From Paenibacillus algorifonticola (GTDB lineage Bacteria; Bacillota; Bacilli; Paenibacillales; Paenibacillaceae), in assembly GCF_000971975.1 (NCBI RefSeq), contig NZ_LAQO01000001.1, positions 186,001 through 250,000 of the forward strand: a DNA stretch of 64,000 nucleotides, read 5' to 3'. Under the pieces are notes generated by a model. It did no database searches. It was not told where the DNA came from and worked only from the letters and a program-made list of their open reading frames with translations. The position numbers were made by a program, and so were the translations under genes. This document shows positions 16,904 through 25,742 of the stretch, piece by piece; the first letter of the stretch is position 1; each line of letters begins with the position of its first letter.

Positions 16904-17434
16904 TTATGAATATTTTTCAATGAGACGATCCCATTCAGAAAGCGGGATGACCCCATTGATTCTTTCCCGGATGACACCTTTGGAGTCAATTAGAAACGTC
17001 GTTGGGAAAGTATTGACCTTATACTCCTTCGTGACATCTCCCTCGCGATCCATCAAAATGGTAAACGTGAATTCATGATCGGCGACGAATTGCCTTGCCG
17101 CGCGCTCTTTGTCAAACTTGGTAGAATTAACGCCATACATCGCGATTTTATCCCCATACTTCTCATGAAGCTCCTGCAAATCCGGCGCCTCCAGCTCACA
17201 AGGACCACACCATGAAGCCCAAAAATTTACGAAGCTGAGCTTGCCCTGCTCGCCTCCGATTTTGTACATCTGCTCATCAAGCGCCTGAAGCTCAAATTGC
17301 TGGGCGGAATATCCCGCTTTCGGCTTAAAATCCCCGGAAGCAGCAATAATTGCGCTGTCTTTCTCCATATATTGCGAAATGGCCAGGCCAGCCAGCACAA
17401 AAGCTAATATAAACCATGCGGACGCCTTCTTCAT
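16904..17434 (-). CDS. Membrane-anchored thiol-disulfide oxidoreductase (ResA/TlpA type)
   Basis: A 176-residue protein: one N-terminal membrane anchor (ASAWFILAFVLAGLAISQYM), then a thioredoxin fold outside the membrane with the active site WCGPC (NFWASWCGPCELEAPDL), a cis-Pro region TFPTTFLID, and the AhpC/TSA-like insertion NSTKFDKERAARQF. ResA relatives reduce cysteines of apocytochrome c or of other exported proteins. The ATG at 17434 is chosen because AGGGGG precedes it; an earlier in-frame ATG at 17461 has no ribosome site. Confidence 0.87.
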   Translation of the reverse strand: MKKASAWFILAFVLAGLAISQYMEKDSAIIAASGDFKPKAGYSAQQFELQALDEQMYKIGGEQGKLSFVNFWASWCGPCELEAPDLQELHEKYGDKIAMYGVNSTKFDKERAARQFVADHEFTFTILMDREGDVTKEYKVNTFPTTFLIDSKGVIRERINGVIPLSEWDRLIEKYS

Positions 17435-17622
17435 TTTCCCAAATCCCCCTGCCAAATTCATGCTTTTGTCTGCTTCTATCGTAACACGGCTGGCAAGACA
17501 AGCTCAAGAAAAACAGCCTTCCTTCATTAAACCGTCATATCCGCCGTGTTTTCCTCTTTTATTTTAGGTTAAAATAAATCAAATCATACCTAACGATAAA
17601 CCATTGATGGGAGGGCATTAGC

Positions 17623-18051
17623 ATGCAGCGGCAACCACTACATTTAACAACCAGTGCTTATGATCGGCTCATTGCCGCATGCCGGGAAGCACTGCCTAGG
17701 GAAGCCTGCGGCATTATGACGGGTGAACCAGACACGGGCAAAATAGTGGACGTGACCGCTATTGCCAACGTCCATCCATCCCCTGCCACCGCCTTCGCTT
17801 TCGCTCCAGACGACTGGGTAAAGGCTTATTACCGCATGCAAAAAAGCCGGCAATCGCTGCTCGGCTTCTTCCACTCTCATCCAACGTCGCCCCCTCATCC
17901 TTCAACTGCTGATGAGCTCGGCATCCATTCGGATGATTTATTTTTATCGTATTGGATTATTTCTTTGCAGCAGCCTTTGCAGCCTGAATTACAGGTTTTT
18001 TATTACATGAACGGATGCTTTCAGCCAGCGCGATGGGCTATCGCTGACTGA
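17623..18051 (+). CDS. JAMM/M67 metallopeptidase (Mov34/MPN family)
   Basis: A 142-residue protein with a complete JAMM zinc site: Glu27 (REACGIMTG), His84-x-His86 (FFHSHP), Ser94 and Asp97 (HPSTADE). Bacterial relatives (Mec, CysO-cysteine peptidase) cleave isopeptide-like bonds of ubiquitin-fold sulfur carriers, or serve siderophore synthesis. No sulfur-carrier gene is adjacent, so the substrate is unknown. GGGAGG precedes the ATG. Its 3' end overlaps the convergent exonuclease gene by 14 bp. Confidence 0.87.
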   Translation: MQRQPLHLTTSAYDRLIAACREALPREACGIMTGEPDTGKIVDVTAIANVHPSPATAFAFAPDDWVKAYYRMQKSRQSLLGFFHSHPTSPPHPSTADELGIHSDDLFLSYWIISLQQPLQPELQVFYYMNGCFQPARWAIAD

Positions 18052-18781
18052 GATAAGCATACAGGTCGCCCAGCGTATTTATATTCCGCTCAAAAATACG
18101 CCGCAAATACACCTGCCACAATTCCGCCGTCATTAAAGAATCCTCCAGCGCGTGATGCCGCTGTGTAATCGTAATGCCGCTGTCTTCCAGCAAATCATCC
18201 AGCGCATAGCTATCGCGCTTCGGCTCCAGCCACTTGGCAACCATCATCGTATCCAATACGCGATGGTTTAAGTTAACTTTCGACGTTCGCCATAATGCAG
18301 CGTTGAGAAATTGCTTATCATGCCCGGAAGCATGGGCAACAAGCGGCCTTTTGCCGACAAACTCCATGAAATCATGCAGCACCTGCATCAAATCGGGGGC
18401 ATCCTCTACCATTTCATTCGTAATGCCCGTTAGCTCCACAATAGCCCGCGGAATACGGCGCTTCGGATTGACGAGGCTGTAGAATGTCTCCGACGAATAA
18501 ATTTCGCTCCCCCGCATTAATACGGCGCCAAAGGAAATAATTTCATCTCCATTTGACGGGTAAAATCCCGTTGTCTCCAAGTCGAACACGATAAATTCCA
18601 TTTCTCTAAGCAGCATGTCAAGCGGGGATTGCTTGCGCTGCTCTTTGTTGACAGAGCGAATAAAAGCCATCTGCTGGGCGTTTTGCGATCCCAGCATTGA
18701 GGCTATGGCCGGCGTAAAGCCGCCCATTTTATATAAGCTCCACATCCGTCCCACGCCTTTAGGTTCCTTCATAATCTCCAT
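18038..18781 (-). CDS. DnaQ-like 3'-5' exonuclease
   Basis: A 247-residue DEDDh exonuclease related to the DNA polymerase III epsilon subunit: ExoI FIVFDLETTG (Asp67, Glu69), ExoII VAHASGHDKQFLNAAL, and ExoIII with HHALEDSLMTA near residue 205-211. The 60-residue N-terminal extension is not catalytic. The start may be the ATG at 18781 or the one at 18772, whose GGATGGAG is better spaced. It follows the DUF294 nucleotidyltransferase gene after 8 bp; this pairing is common in bacteria, suggesting joint nucleic-acid or nucleotide processing. Confidence 0.87.
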   Translation of the reverse strand: MEIMKEPKGVGRMWSLYKMGGFTPAIASMLGSQNAQQMAFIRSVNKEQRKQSPLDMLLREMEFIVFDLETTGFYPSNGDEIISFGAVLMRGSEIYSSETFYSLVNPKRRIPRAIVELTGITNEMVEDAPDLMQVLHDFMEFVGKRPLVAHASGHDKQFLNAALWRTSKVNLNHRVLDTMMVAKWLEPKRDSYALDDLLEDSGITITQRHHALEDSLMTAELWQVYLRRIFERNINTLGDLYAYLSQR

Positions 18782-18789
18782 CCACCGCC

Positions 18790-19857
18790 TTACACAAGCC
18801 TTCCCATCGTGGTTTTATACACTTTGCGCTGCAGCTTCTTACCGAGCCGCAAGCTTTTCTTTAATTCATCTTTCATCTCTTTAGTAAGCTTGCGAGAAGC
18901 TACTTTGCCATTGTTGCCATACCAGCCGTTTTCCGAGCTTTCGATCGATAACAGCCGGAGCCTGAGAATAGAGAGAAAAGCCTGCTCACATAGCTTAGCT
19001 TCCTGCTCCGAAAGCTCCTTTTCTTCCAAAAGCCTCCGCATTCGATCCATCGTAGAAGACTCTCGAATACCTCGCTGTATCGACAACAGCCGAATAGCAT
19101 TCACCATAGGAATATAGGCGCCATATTTAATGTCTAGACTGCCTGCATCCTCTCCATACTGCTCCTTAAGCAAATGGCCGAATACGCCAAGCAGCATTTT
19201 GTGCCTCATCGTATTTTCAAGCATACGTCTAATAATAATCGGCGTTTCCAGCATATCGGTGAAAAAAATATCCTTGAATCGCTGCATGAGCAGCTGGCTT
19301 CCAAAAATACAGCGTCCATCCGCTATAATTAGCAAATAACGGACAGCCTCCCAGCTTGGCTCCTTAAACCACAGGTTAATTTGCTCCTCCCAAGCCGACA
19401 GTGATTTGCACCACTGGGGATTGCTGCTGAGCACCTCTCCCTCGCATGGAGGATATCCCGCTGTCTGGAGATAGCTGACAATTAGCGCGGACAATTCATA
19501 AAAATAGCGCTGAGCAGCCGACTCATCACCAGCTGTATTTTCATAAACAATGCCGCTGTCCTGATCGCTGGACAAGGTTTGCTCTTCCCTGCCTCCGCTG
19601 CCGAATAATAAATACGCGTAAGGCACGGGAGGAGAACCCTTCCCCATCCGTGCCATTTCCGCTTCTGCGAGTGCAATTGCTCGGCTGATCACCGTATCAT
19701 GCATCTCATTCAATTGTTCATTAAACTGTTCGACAGGGCTTGCAAGGAGAGCTTCCTTCATCCGATCATGTACCTGATCCCGCAAGCTGCGCAGCGTGCC
19801 CACCTCGTCGGCCGAGCCGATCTGCTTCAGCAGCTCCACATGCACAGGGTCCGTCAT
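18790..19857 (-). CDS. DUF294 nucleotidyltransferase-like protein
   Basis: A 355-residue protein with the nucleotidyltransferase motif GSGGREEQTLSSDQD (86-100, acidic pair D98/D100), as in the GlnD N-terminal domain, followed by an all-alpha DUF294 C-terminal region. Relatives often carry CBS or cNMP-binding domains at the N-terminus; here that region is only a helical segment of about 75 residues. The ATG has GGGGAGAG upstream. It lies between amtB and the exonuclease gene, an arrangement recalling the GlnD-like link with nitrogen control, but a PII-modifying role is not shown by the sequence. Confidence 0.8.
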   Translation of the reverse strand: MTDPVHVELLKQIGSADEVGTLRSLRDQVHDRMKEALLASPVEQFNEQLNEMHDTVISRAIALAEAEMARMGKGSPPVPYAYLLFGSGGREEQTLSSDQDSGIVYENTAGDESAAQRYFYELSALIVSYLQTAGYPPCEGEVLSSNPQWCKSLSAWEEQINLWFKEPSWEAVRYLLIIADGRCIFGSQLLMQRFKDIFFTDMLETPIIIRRMLENTMRHKMLLGVFGHLLKEQYGEDAGSLDIKYGAYIPMVNAIRLLSIQRGIRESSTMDRMRRLLEEKELSEQEAKLCEQAFLSILRLRLLSIESSENGWYGNNGKVASRKLTKEMKDELKKSLRLGKKLQRKVYKTTMGRLV

Positions 19858-19891
19858 CCGAGTCTCTCCCCTTTAAATCGCCCTTATAATA

Positions 19892-21262
19892 TTAACCTTG
19901 CAGGTTTTGACCTGCTTTTTTCATTTGCTCAGGATAACCATAAGCGCCATGCTCGCTGAGGTCAAGACCTACAATTTCTTGCTCCTCTGTTACACGGAAG
20001 CCCATAACCAGCTTCATAATACCAAGTACCAGGAACGATGCTGCCAAAACGAAGGCGCCACATACAACAACGCTCTCGAATTGTACCCACAATTGATACC
20101 AGCTGCCTGTATCGATAATACCACCTTGACCTACGCCAACTTTTTCAGCCAATGCTTGTGTTGCAAAAATACCGTTAGCCAGCGTACCCCAAATACCTGC
20201 TGCGCCGTGTACGGACATTGCATAAATCGGATCGTCGATTTTCATTTTTTCGAAAAACTTAGCGCTGTAGAATACAAGCACACCAGCTACTAGACCAATA
20301 ACTACTGCCGCCCATGGATCAACGAAAGCACAGGAAGCTGTAATGGCAACAAGACCAGCAAGTGTACCATTCAATGTCGTTGTAATATCAGCCTTGCCTG
20401 TTACAGCCCACGAAATGAGCAGCGAGGAAACCGCACCGGCACCGGCGCCCAGCATCGTTGTAAATGCTACGTAACCAAAGAAACCGTCACCGATTGCCAG
20501 CGTACTGCCTGCGTTAAAGCCGAACCAGCCAACCCACAGTAGCAATACCGATAGAGCTGTGTACACTTGGTTATGTCCAGCAATTTCGTTGGCAGAGCCA
20601 TCTTTATTGAACTTGCCAATACGAGGTTTAAGTAAAATGGTTGCTGCCAAAGCTGCCAAGGCGCCCGATAAATGGACGACCGTCGAACCGGCAAAGTCTT
20701 GTGCGCCATCTGCCGCCAGCCAGCCGCCGCCCCAAATCCAGTGAGCAACTACCGGATAGATCGCAGCAATGTAGATAACTGTAAAAATAAGGTATGAGGA
20801 CAATTTAGCACGTTCAGCAAAGCCGCCCCATGCGATGGAAAGCGATACGGCTGCGAAAGCTAGTTGGAACAGGAAGAAGATTGTTGTTGGGAGTCCGTCG
20901 TCCACACTTGTAATGGCTGGATTAAAGAAGAAATCACCCCAGCCAATAAAGCTGCTCGTTCCGGCATCGGCATTAGCCGTTCCGAACGCAATACCATAAC
21001 CGACAGCCCAATAAACCAAACCTGCAAGACCAGCTGTGAAAATCGTTTTACCAGCAACGTGGCCAGCATTTTTCATTCTGGTCGAACCTGTTTCCAAAAG
21101 AATAAACCCGCCTTGCATGAGCAAAACTAATACGAATGACACCATAACCCACAAGGAGTTGACGCCCATGTTCAATGTTGCATTGGATGGGTCATTCGCA
21201 AAAGCCATTGCCGGGAATACTAAGCACATCGCACCTAGTGTAAATAACATCTTTCTAATCAT
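19892..21262 (-). CDS. amtB: Ammonium transporter
   Basis: A 456-residue Amt/MEP/Rh channel for ammonium uptake. It has a cleavable-signal-like N-terminus (LFTLGAMCLVFPAMAFA), then eleven helices. Landmarks are LLMQGGFILLETG, the WGGGWL loop, DFAGSTVVHLSG, the pore-histidine regions and the cytosolic tail ending DLSEHGAYGYPEQMKKAG. The ATG at 21262 is preceded by GGGAGTGG; an earlier start at 21271 is unsupported. No glnK/PII gene adjoins it. A consensus promoter and a GlnR/TnrA box lie upstream, indicating nitrogen-limited expression. Confidence 0.94.
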   Translation of the reverse strand: MIRKMLFTLGAMCLVFPAMAFANDPSNATLNMGVNSLWVMVSFVLVLLMQGGFILLETGSTRMKNAGHVAGKTIFTAGLAGLVYWAVGYGIAFGTANADAGTSSFIGWGDFFFNPAITSVDDGLPTTIFFLFQLAFAAVSLSIAWGGFAERAKLSSYLIFTVIYIAAIYPVVAHWIWGGGWLAADGAQDFAGSTVVHLSGALAALAATILLKPRIGKFNKDGSANEIAGHNQVYTALSVLLLWVGWFGFNAGSTLAIGDGFFGYVAFTTMLGAGAGAVSSLLISWAVTGKADITTTLNGTLAGLVAITASCAFVDPWAAVVIGLVAGVLVFYSAKFFEKMKIDDPIYAMSVHGAAGIWGTLANGIFATQALAEKVGVGQGGIIDTGSWYQLWVQFESVVVCGAFVLAASFLVLGIMKLVMGFRVTEEQEIVGLDLSEHGAYGYPEQMKKAGQNLQG

Positions 21263-21317
21263 TACGACCACTCCCTATACGTTATGTTTCCTAACATCTT
21301 AGGAAAGACTTAATGTC

Positions 21318-21346
21318 ATTATAGTCAGTAGAGCCGCATTTGACAA
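21318..21346 (-). promoter_or_regulatory. Sigma-A promoter of amtB
   Basis: Minus strand TTGTCA (21346-21341), 17 bp, TATAAT (21323-21318); expected start near 21311, leaving a leader of about 50 nt. Confidence 0.75.
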
Positions 21347-21403
21347 TATGTTTTATTCTATTTCCGAAAAAAATCTAACATTCGGCCTCGAGAAAGCGGT
21401 TAA

Positions 21404-21420
21404 TGTTAAGTTTTTTCACA
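21404..21420. promoter_or_regulatory. GlnR/TnrA-type operator
   Basis: TGTTA-N7-TCACA fits the GlnR/TnrA consensus TGTNA-N7-TNACA at every fixed position. It is centred about 100 bp upstream of the predicted amtB start point, an activator-like distance (TnrA), and lies 190 bp before the divergent MerR gene. Confidence 0.7.
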
Positions 21421-21606
21421 GTTCCTGCCTAATTCCGGCAGCTTTTGACGCTATGGAGTTTAACCTTTGTGCTTTTCATCTTCTATATAGGAAGCATCTA
21501 CCTAGGTATAATTCTCCTCGACTCACATATCCATGTCACACGTTTGACTGTATGGTTACTTTCCGATTATCATTAAACATAGGCATATATAGATAGAGGA
21601 AAGAAG

Positions 21607-22056
21607 GTGAACGGATTGGAATCTGCTGAACGTTACAAAATTGGAGAACTCGCCAAACTGGCCAACATCAGTCCGCGAACAATTGACTATTATACTTCAA
21701 TGGGACTTATTGAACCTGCGGAACGTTCTTCAACGAACTACCGCTTGTATAATTCAGAAACGTTGATCCGTTTGAAACGTATTGAACAAATGAAGCAAAA
21801 CAAGCACACGCTTGAAGAAATTAAACAATCATTAGCAGCATGGGATAGCGTAACTGCTGAAGAGCAGGTATCGCGCAAGCTGACCGATCTACAGCTTCGT
21901 CTAAGCGAGCTGGAACGTGAGGTTAAGGACTTGGAGCCTGTGATCAAGCAAATGAAGCCTCGCCAGGCTAACAAGCTCTACACTCGCCTCATGCCGCAGA
22001 CGGCAGCTTGTATAGAAGCGCTTATGCTGCTGCTAAACAAGGGGAATTTTATGTAA
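21607..22056 (+). CDS. MerR-family transcription regulator
   Basis: A 149-residue regulator. The N-terminal winged helix reads YKIGELAKLANISPRTIDYYTSMGLIEPA, followed by YRLYNSETLIRLKRIEQMK, then a long coiled coil (about 85-120) for dimerisation. It has no effector-binding domain and only one Cys, so it is not a classical metal or drug sensor. It is not GlnR itself, whose N-terminus differs. The start is GTG at 21607, or TTG at 21616 (AGAAGG eight bases upstream). It is divergent from amtB, with YugP downstream. Confidence 0.82.
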   Translation: MNGLESAERYKIGELAKLANISPRTIDYYTSMGLIEPAERSSTNYRLYNSETLIRLKRIEQMKQNKHTLEEIKQSLAAWDSVTAEEQVSRKLTDLQLRLSELEREVKDLEPVIKQMKPRQANKLYTRLMPQTAACIEALMLLLNKGNFM

Positions 22057-22122
22057 AGATGTACAATAAAAGCTTCGCCCCTTGATCGGCAAGTCAAAAT
22101 TATCATTTGGAGGAATGACGTT

Positions 22123-22806
22123 ATGTTTTTTCACAAAATGGACATTCTCATCCTGATTGCCTTCGCTTTATCGATTTGGGCACAGTTTCGGGTTAAAGGA
22201 ACGTTTAAAACTTGGTCTTCCGTTCGCTCTATGAGCGGACTAACCGGCTATCAGGCCGCACGCAAAATGCTCGATGCCCATGGGCTGCAGCATATACAGA
22301 TTGAACCCGTACAAGGCACACTAAGCGATCATTATAATCCCATATCACGCAAAGTACGTCTTTCCGAACATGTTTATTATGAAAGCTCCATCTCTGCTTT
22401 GTCTGTTGCCTGCCACGAGGTAGGCCATGCGATTCAACATCAGGCGCACTATCCGATGCTGGTGCTGCGCCATCGCATTTTTCCGGTCGTTAACATCGCG
22501 TCTGGTATCGCCCCATTCATGCTGATCGCCGGATTTTTGCTCCAGCAGGCTAATCTGATTGGTCTTGGCATCATTTTTTTCTCCGTAGCAGTGGCCTTTC
22601 AGGTTATTACACTGCCCGTTGAATTTAATGCAAGCAACCGTGCCCGCAACATTATGATTGCCGAAGGCTTCATTACGAACGAGGAAGAACGCGGCGTTGC
22701 CAAAGTTCTGAACGCGGCCGCCCTTACTTACGTAGCAGCCGCGCTTATCTCCCTCCTGGAGCTCGTAAAATATATTATGATCTTCACATCATCGAATCGG
22801 GAATAA
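22123..22806 (+). CDS. Membrane zinc metallopeptidase, YugP type
   Basis: A 227-residue integral membrane protein with the zinc motif HEVGHAIQH (about residues 100-108) and a further likely ligand in the LPVEFNASNRA segment. Hydrophobic helices occur at the N-terminus, at ASGIAPFMLIAGFLLQ, IGLGIIFFSVAVAFQVITL and at the C-terminus. DUF2331/YugP proteins are predicted membrane proteases with unknown targets. TTGGAGGAATG sets the ribosome site. It follows the MerR gene by 66 bp; cotranscription is possible. Confidence 0.88.
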   Translation: MFFHKMDILILIAFALSIWAQFRVKGTFKTWSSVRSMSGLTGYQAARKMLDAHGLQHIQIEPVQGTLSDHYNPISRKVRLSEHVYYESSISALSVACHEVGHAIQHQAHYPMLVLRHRIFPVVNIASGIAPFMLIAGFLLQQANLIGLGIIFFSVAVAFQVITLPVEFNASNRARNIMIAEGFITNEEERGVAKVLNAAALTYVAAALISLLELVKYIMIFTSSNRE

Positions 22807-22883
22807 TTAGCTTACAGACCAATGAGATGCACACAGAAGAGTGGGTCGGCCAGAGCTTTAGGCAGGCCTACTTTCCTTTCATG

Positions 22884-22942
22884 CAAAAAAAGAACCACTG
22901 CAACGACCAGAATAAAACTGGCGGTTGCAGCGGTTCTTTTTT
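22884..22942 (+). terminator. Bidirectional terminator between yugP and the LysR gene
   Basis: AGAACCACTGCAAC...GTTGCAGCGGTTCT flanked by A7 and T6 runs. Confidence 0.88.
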
Positions 22943-22967
22943 CTATTACCTATAAACTGTTCTTGCT

Positions 22968-23870
22968 TTATTCCTCATGCTTCTTCTCATTGAAGTAATG
23001 CAGCAGGAAGCCATGGAACACCTTCGCAACAAGCGACAGCTTCTCATTAGAACGATGAATGATGCCGATATTGCGAGTCACATGCGGCTGCTCCACGCGT
23101 ACCTTCGCTGGCTGTAAAATGCCCGTATGATGAAGCGCCATTTCCGGCAGCAGGCTGACACCCATTCCGGCGGCGACAAGCCCGCGGATCGTCTCCGTCT
23201 CCTCGCCCTCGAAACCGATTTTCGGTGTAAATCCTGCCTCCTGGCACGCTTCCCATACAATGGGCCTTAACGAATAACCTTCACTGAACAATACAAACGT
23301 CTCATCCTTGAGCTGATTCAATTGAATCGAGCTCTCTCCAGCGAGCGCATGTGTTGGCGGCAAAATCGCATAAAGCTCCTCAGTCAGCAGCACCTGCCCA
23401 CACACATGCTCATGCTCATCTGGAAAAGGAGAAATGAAAGCAAGATCAATCTCACCCTTTACCATATCTCGTATAAGCGACGGATACATCCCCTGCCTAA
23501 AACGAAACTTCACATTCGGATGATGCTTGCGAAAAGCGGCTACAACCTGCGGGATTAAGGATACGCCCAAGCTATGCGGAAAGCCAAGCCGAATTTCTCC
23601 CTTTTCCGGGTCAAGAAATTCATGTATTTCCACAACAGCCCGGTCCAAATCAGCCAATATGACCTCAGCCCGCTTCAAAAACAAATGACCTACAGGCGTC
23701 AATTGCAGATTTCTGCCCTTTTGTAAAAAAAGCTTTACACCAAGCTCTTCCTCCAATTGATGAATTTGACGACTCACAGCTGACTGAGCAACATGCAATT
23801 CTTCTGCCGCCTGTGTCACATGCTCTTTTCTCGCTACTTTGACGAAATAATAAAGCTGACGAAGTTCCAT
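22968..23870 (-). CDS. GltC-like LysR-family regulator
   Basis: A 300-residue LysR regulator. The HTH segment ELRQLYYFVKVARKEHVTQA, AVSRQIHQLEEELGVKLF, then EFLDPEKGEIRLGFPHSLGV and AAGMGVSLLPEMALHHTG follow B. subtilis GltC closely from memory; GltC activates gltAB (glutamate synthase) and senses 2-oxoglutarate/glutamate. No gltAB is adjacent, so the target could be elsewhere or different. AAGGAGAG precedes the ATG. Confidence 0.85.
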   Translation of the reverse strand: MELRQLYYFVKVARKEHVTQAAEELHVAQSAVSRQIHQLEEELGVKLFLQKGRNLQLTPVGHLFLKRAEVILADLDRAVVEIHEFLDPEKGEIRLGFPHSLGVSLIPQVVAAFRKHHPNVKFRFRQGMYPSLIRDMVKGEIDLAFISPFPDEHEHVCGQVLLTEELYAILPPTHALAGESSIQLNQLKDETFVLFSEGYSLRPIVWEACQEAGFTPKIGFEGEETETIRGLVAAGMGVSLLPEMALHHTGILQPAKVRVEQPHVTRNIGIIHRSNEKLSLVAKVFHGFLLHYFNEKKHEE

Positions 23871-23895
23871 GATCTCTCCTTATCTTATCAAAACA

Positions 23896-24555
23896 TTATC
23901 TCCGGACGATTCGCTGCCTGCGCACCATTGCCCGATCGAATAAACCGTACATGAGGAAGCCGGCAATGCCGCCGCCAACATGTGCCCATAAATCTATTGT
24001 CGGCAAAATAATGGAATAAATGATACCTGCTCCCAAAATCAAATACACCGTTTTGCGCGAAGCATCATCCAGCCACGCTTTACGGAAGAGCGACAAGTAA
24101 AGATATGCGCCATATACACCGTATATCGCCCCAGATGCCCCTACTGACAAATGTACAAATTCTCCGCCCCCACCTTCTGTCAACATCGTAATTACCGCGC
24201 TGAACAGATTGCCGAGCAGCCCGCAAAGCAAATAAAAAATACCATACTTCACAGAGCGCAGCAGACGCTCCAGAGGCGGAGCAAACACAAGCAGGGCAAA
24301 CATATTAAAAAGCAGGTGCTGAAAGCCTGCATGCATAAAGACGGACGTTACATAGCGCCATGGCTCCTCCAGCCCGTACGGATCTCCATGAAAAGTTAAA
24401 AATGCACCCCAGCGATATAAATTTTCTCCGCCAGTCGTTCCGCCATTTAAAGCAACAAATATAAAAAAAAGCATATTTAACGCGATTATCGCAGAAGTGA
24501 CCGGATAAGATCTTAAATAAACGCGAAAGCTTTCGTATCTTAAAAAAATCATCAT
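23896..24555 (-). CDS. Rhomboid intramembrane serine protease
   Basis: A 219-residue six-helix rhomboid. It shows HAGFQHLLFNMFALLVFAPP with the conserved HxxxN, the catalytic serine in SVGASGAIYGVYGAY and the catalytic histidine in LWAHVGGGIAGFLMYG. Rhomboids cleave single-span substrates inside the membrane. The start is set at the ATG at 24555 (GGGGGAA upstream); an in-frame extension to 24648 runs through the divergent tpx promoter and is rejected. It ends 25 bp before the GltC-like gene's start, so the two may be cotranscribed. Confidence 0.88.
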   Translation of the reverse strand: MMIFLRYESFRVYLRSYPVTSAIIALNMLFFIFVALNGGTTGGENLYRWGAFLTFHGDPYGLEEPWRYVTSVFMHAGFQHLLFNMFALLVFAPPLERLLRSVKYGIFYLLCGLLGNLFSAVITMLTEGGGGEFVHLSVGASGAIYGVYGAYLYLSLFRKAWLDDASRKTVYLILGAGIIYSIILPTIDLWAHVGGGIAGFLMYGLFDRAMVRRQRIVRR

Positions 24556-24575
24556 GAATTCCCCCGCTCTAAGAT

Positions 24576-24605
24576 TGGACAATATTACCGCGCTCCGATT
24601 ATAAT
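24576..24605 (+). promoter_or_regulatory. Sigma-A promoter of tpx
   Basis: TGGACA (24576-24581), 18-bp spacer, TATAAT (24600-24605); the tpx start follows 42 bp later. Confidence 0.65.
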
Positions 24606-24646
24606 AAATGGGTATTGACCATTTAACTTTGAGGAGGACGTTATTC

Positions 24647-25165
24647 ATGTCTCAAGAACGTGCTGGAGCTGCCGCATTTAAAGGCAACCCACTTACATTA
24701 GTTGGACCAGAATTGAAAGTGGGCGATAAAGCTCCTGATTTTCAAGTGAACAAAACACTCGTTGATAGCGTATCCTTGAAAGATTATGCTGGTAAAATTA
24801 AATTAATCAGCGTTGTTCCTTCTATTGATACAGGCGTATGCGACGCCCAAACCCGCCGTTTCAATGAAGCTGCTGCTTCGCTAGGCGACAACGTTGCTGT
24901 ACTTACAATCAGCGTGGATCTTCCATTCGCCCAAGCTCGCTGGTGCGGTGCTGCAGGCATCGATAAAGTCGAGCTGCTGTCGGACTACAAACTTAAAAAC
25001 TTCGGCGAAGCTTATGGCGTTTACATTAAAGAATTTGGCTTGGATATGCGCTCGATCTTCGTAATTGATCAGAACGACACCATTCAATACGTGGAGTATC
25101 TGGCAGAAATGACAGAGCACCCGAATTACGAAGCCGCAATTAACGCCGCACAATCGCTCGTATAA
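24647..25165 (+). CDS. tpx: Thiol peroxidase, atypical 2-Cys peroxiredoxin
   Basis: A 172-residue cytosolic enzyme that reduces hydroperoxides using thioredoxin. The peroxidatic Cys lies in VVPSIDTGVCDAQTRRF and the resolving Cys in PFAQARWCGAAGI, the spacing typical of Tpx; LVGPELKVGDKAPDF is the usual N-terminus. An upstream in-frame ATG at 24608 exists, but GAGGAGGACG places the start at 24647. It is monocistronic with its own promoter and terminator. Confidence 0.95.
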   Translation: MSQERAGAAAFKGNPLTLVGPELKVGDKAPDFQVNKTLVDSVSLKDYAGKIKLISVVPSIDTGVCDAQTRRFNEAAASLGDNVAVLTISVDLPFAQARWCGAAGIDKVELLSDYKLKNFGEAYGVYIKEFGLDMRSIFVIDQNDTIQYVEYLAEMTEHPNYEAAINAAQSLV

Positions 25166-25196
25166 TTCAGTATACAATCTTTTATCTGCACAAACA

Positions 25197-25228
25197 AAGC
25201 GAGTGAAGGGAAACCTTCCTCGCTTTTT
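25197..25228 (+). terminator. Terminator after tpx
   Basis: AAGCGAGTGAAGG-GAAA-CCTTCCTCGCTT stem-loop, followed by T5. Confidence 0.82.
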
Positions 25229-25235
25229 GTACGTT

Positions 25236-25631
25236 TTATGAGTTTCCGGTCGTTTTATAAGCAGAGAGCTTCTTGTCCAGCGCTCGATAAAGCTCAAGAA
25301 TAACCCGGTAGTTCGAGCCAAGGTCGCCAAAAGAGCCTCTGGAAGCCGAATAAATATCAACGGCTGCATTTACCGGATTCACGCTAATGACCGACACCGT
25401 AATGTCCATCGTCCGACCGAAAGCCGTGCGCTTCTCCAGCACAATCTCCCCAACCGATTGCACTTCATGCAGCACCTTGTAACCTTGCATTTTCTTCAGC
25501 GTAGATAATACTTCCTCCCAAGCCTTTTCCTTGGACAATTTGTAAAAATGGGATTTGAGCATCGGGTCTTTGGCTTTATCGCCTGTTTGTTCATGACTGC
25601 GCAGCAGCCCGATCACGGTCCGCTTCAACAA
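25236..25631 (-). CDS. DUF1499-like cytosolic protein
   Basis: A 131-residue protein. Its C-terminal half (VDIYSASRGSFGDLGSNYRV) resembles the DUF1499 signature (RSxSRxGxxDxGxNxxR), and GYKVLHEVQSVGEIVLEKRT fits the beta-strand region of that family. The function is unknown. The start is TTG at 25631 (or the next TTG), seven bases after GGAGGGGGAG. It is transcribed in the same direction as the 6S RNA upstream, but the terminator at 25692-25736 separates them. Confidence 0.6.
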   Translation of the reverse strand: MLKRTVIGLLRSHEQTGDKAKDPMLKSHFYKLSKEKAWEEVLSTLKKMQGYKVLHEVQSVGEIVLEKRTAFGRTMDITVSVISVNPVNAAVDIYSASRGSFGDLGSNYRVILELYRALDKKLSAYKTTGNS

Positions 25632-25689
25632 AAACGATCTCCCCCTCCAGCATCTTTGTATGTAATATCTATATTAACATGTTTTGTTA

Positions 25690-25736
25690 CACAAAAAAAG
25701 AACCCTGAGCGTGTTAGCGCAGCAGAGTCTCTTGAG
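25690..25736 (-). terminator. Terminator downstream of the 6S RNA
   Basis: On the minus strand an imperfect stem (GAGACTCTGCTGCGC with GCTCAGGGTTC) is followed by seven T. It probably backs up the 6S RNA 3' end. Confidence 0.6.
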
Positions 25737-25742
25737 TGTAGA

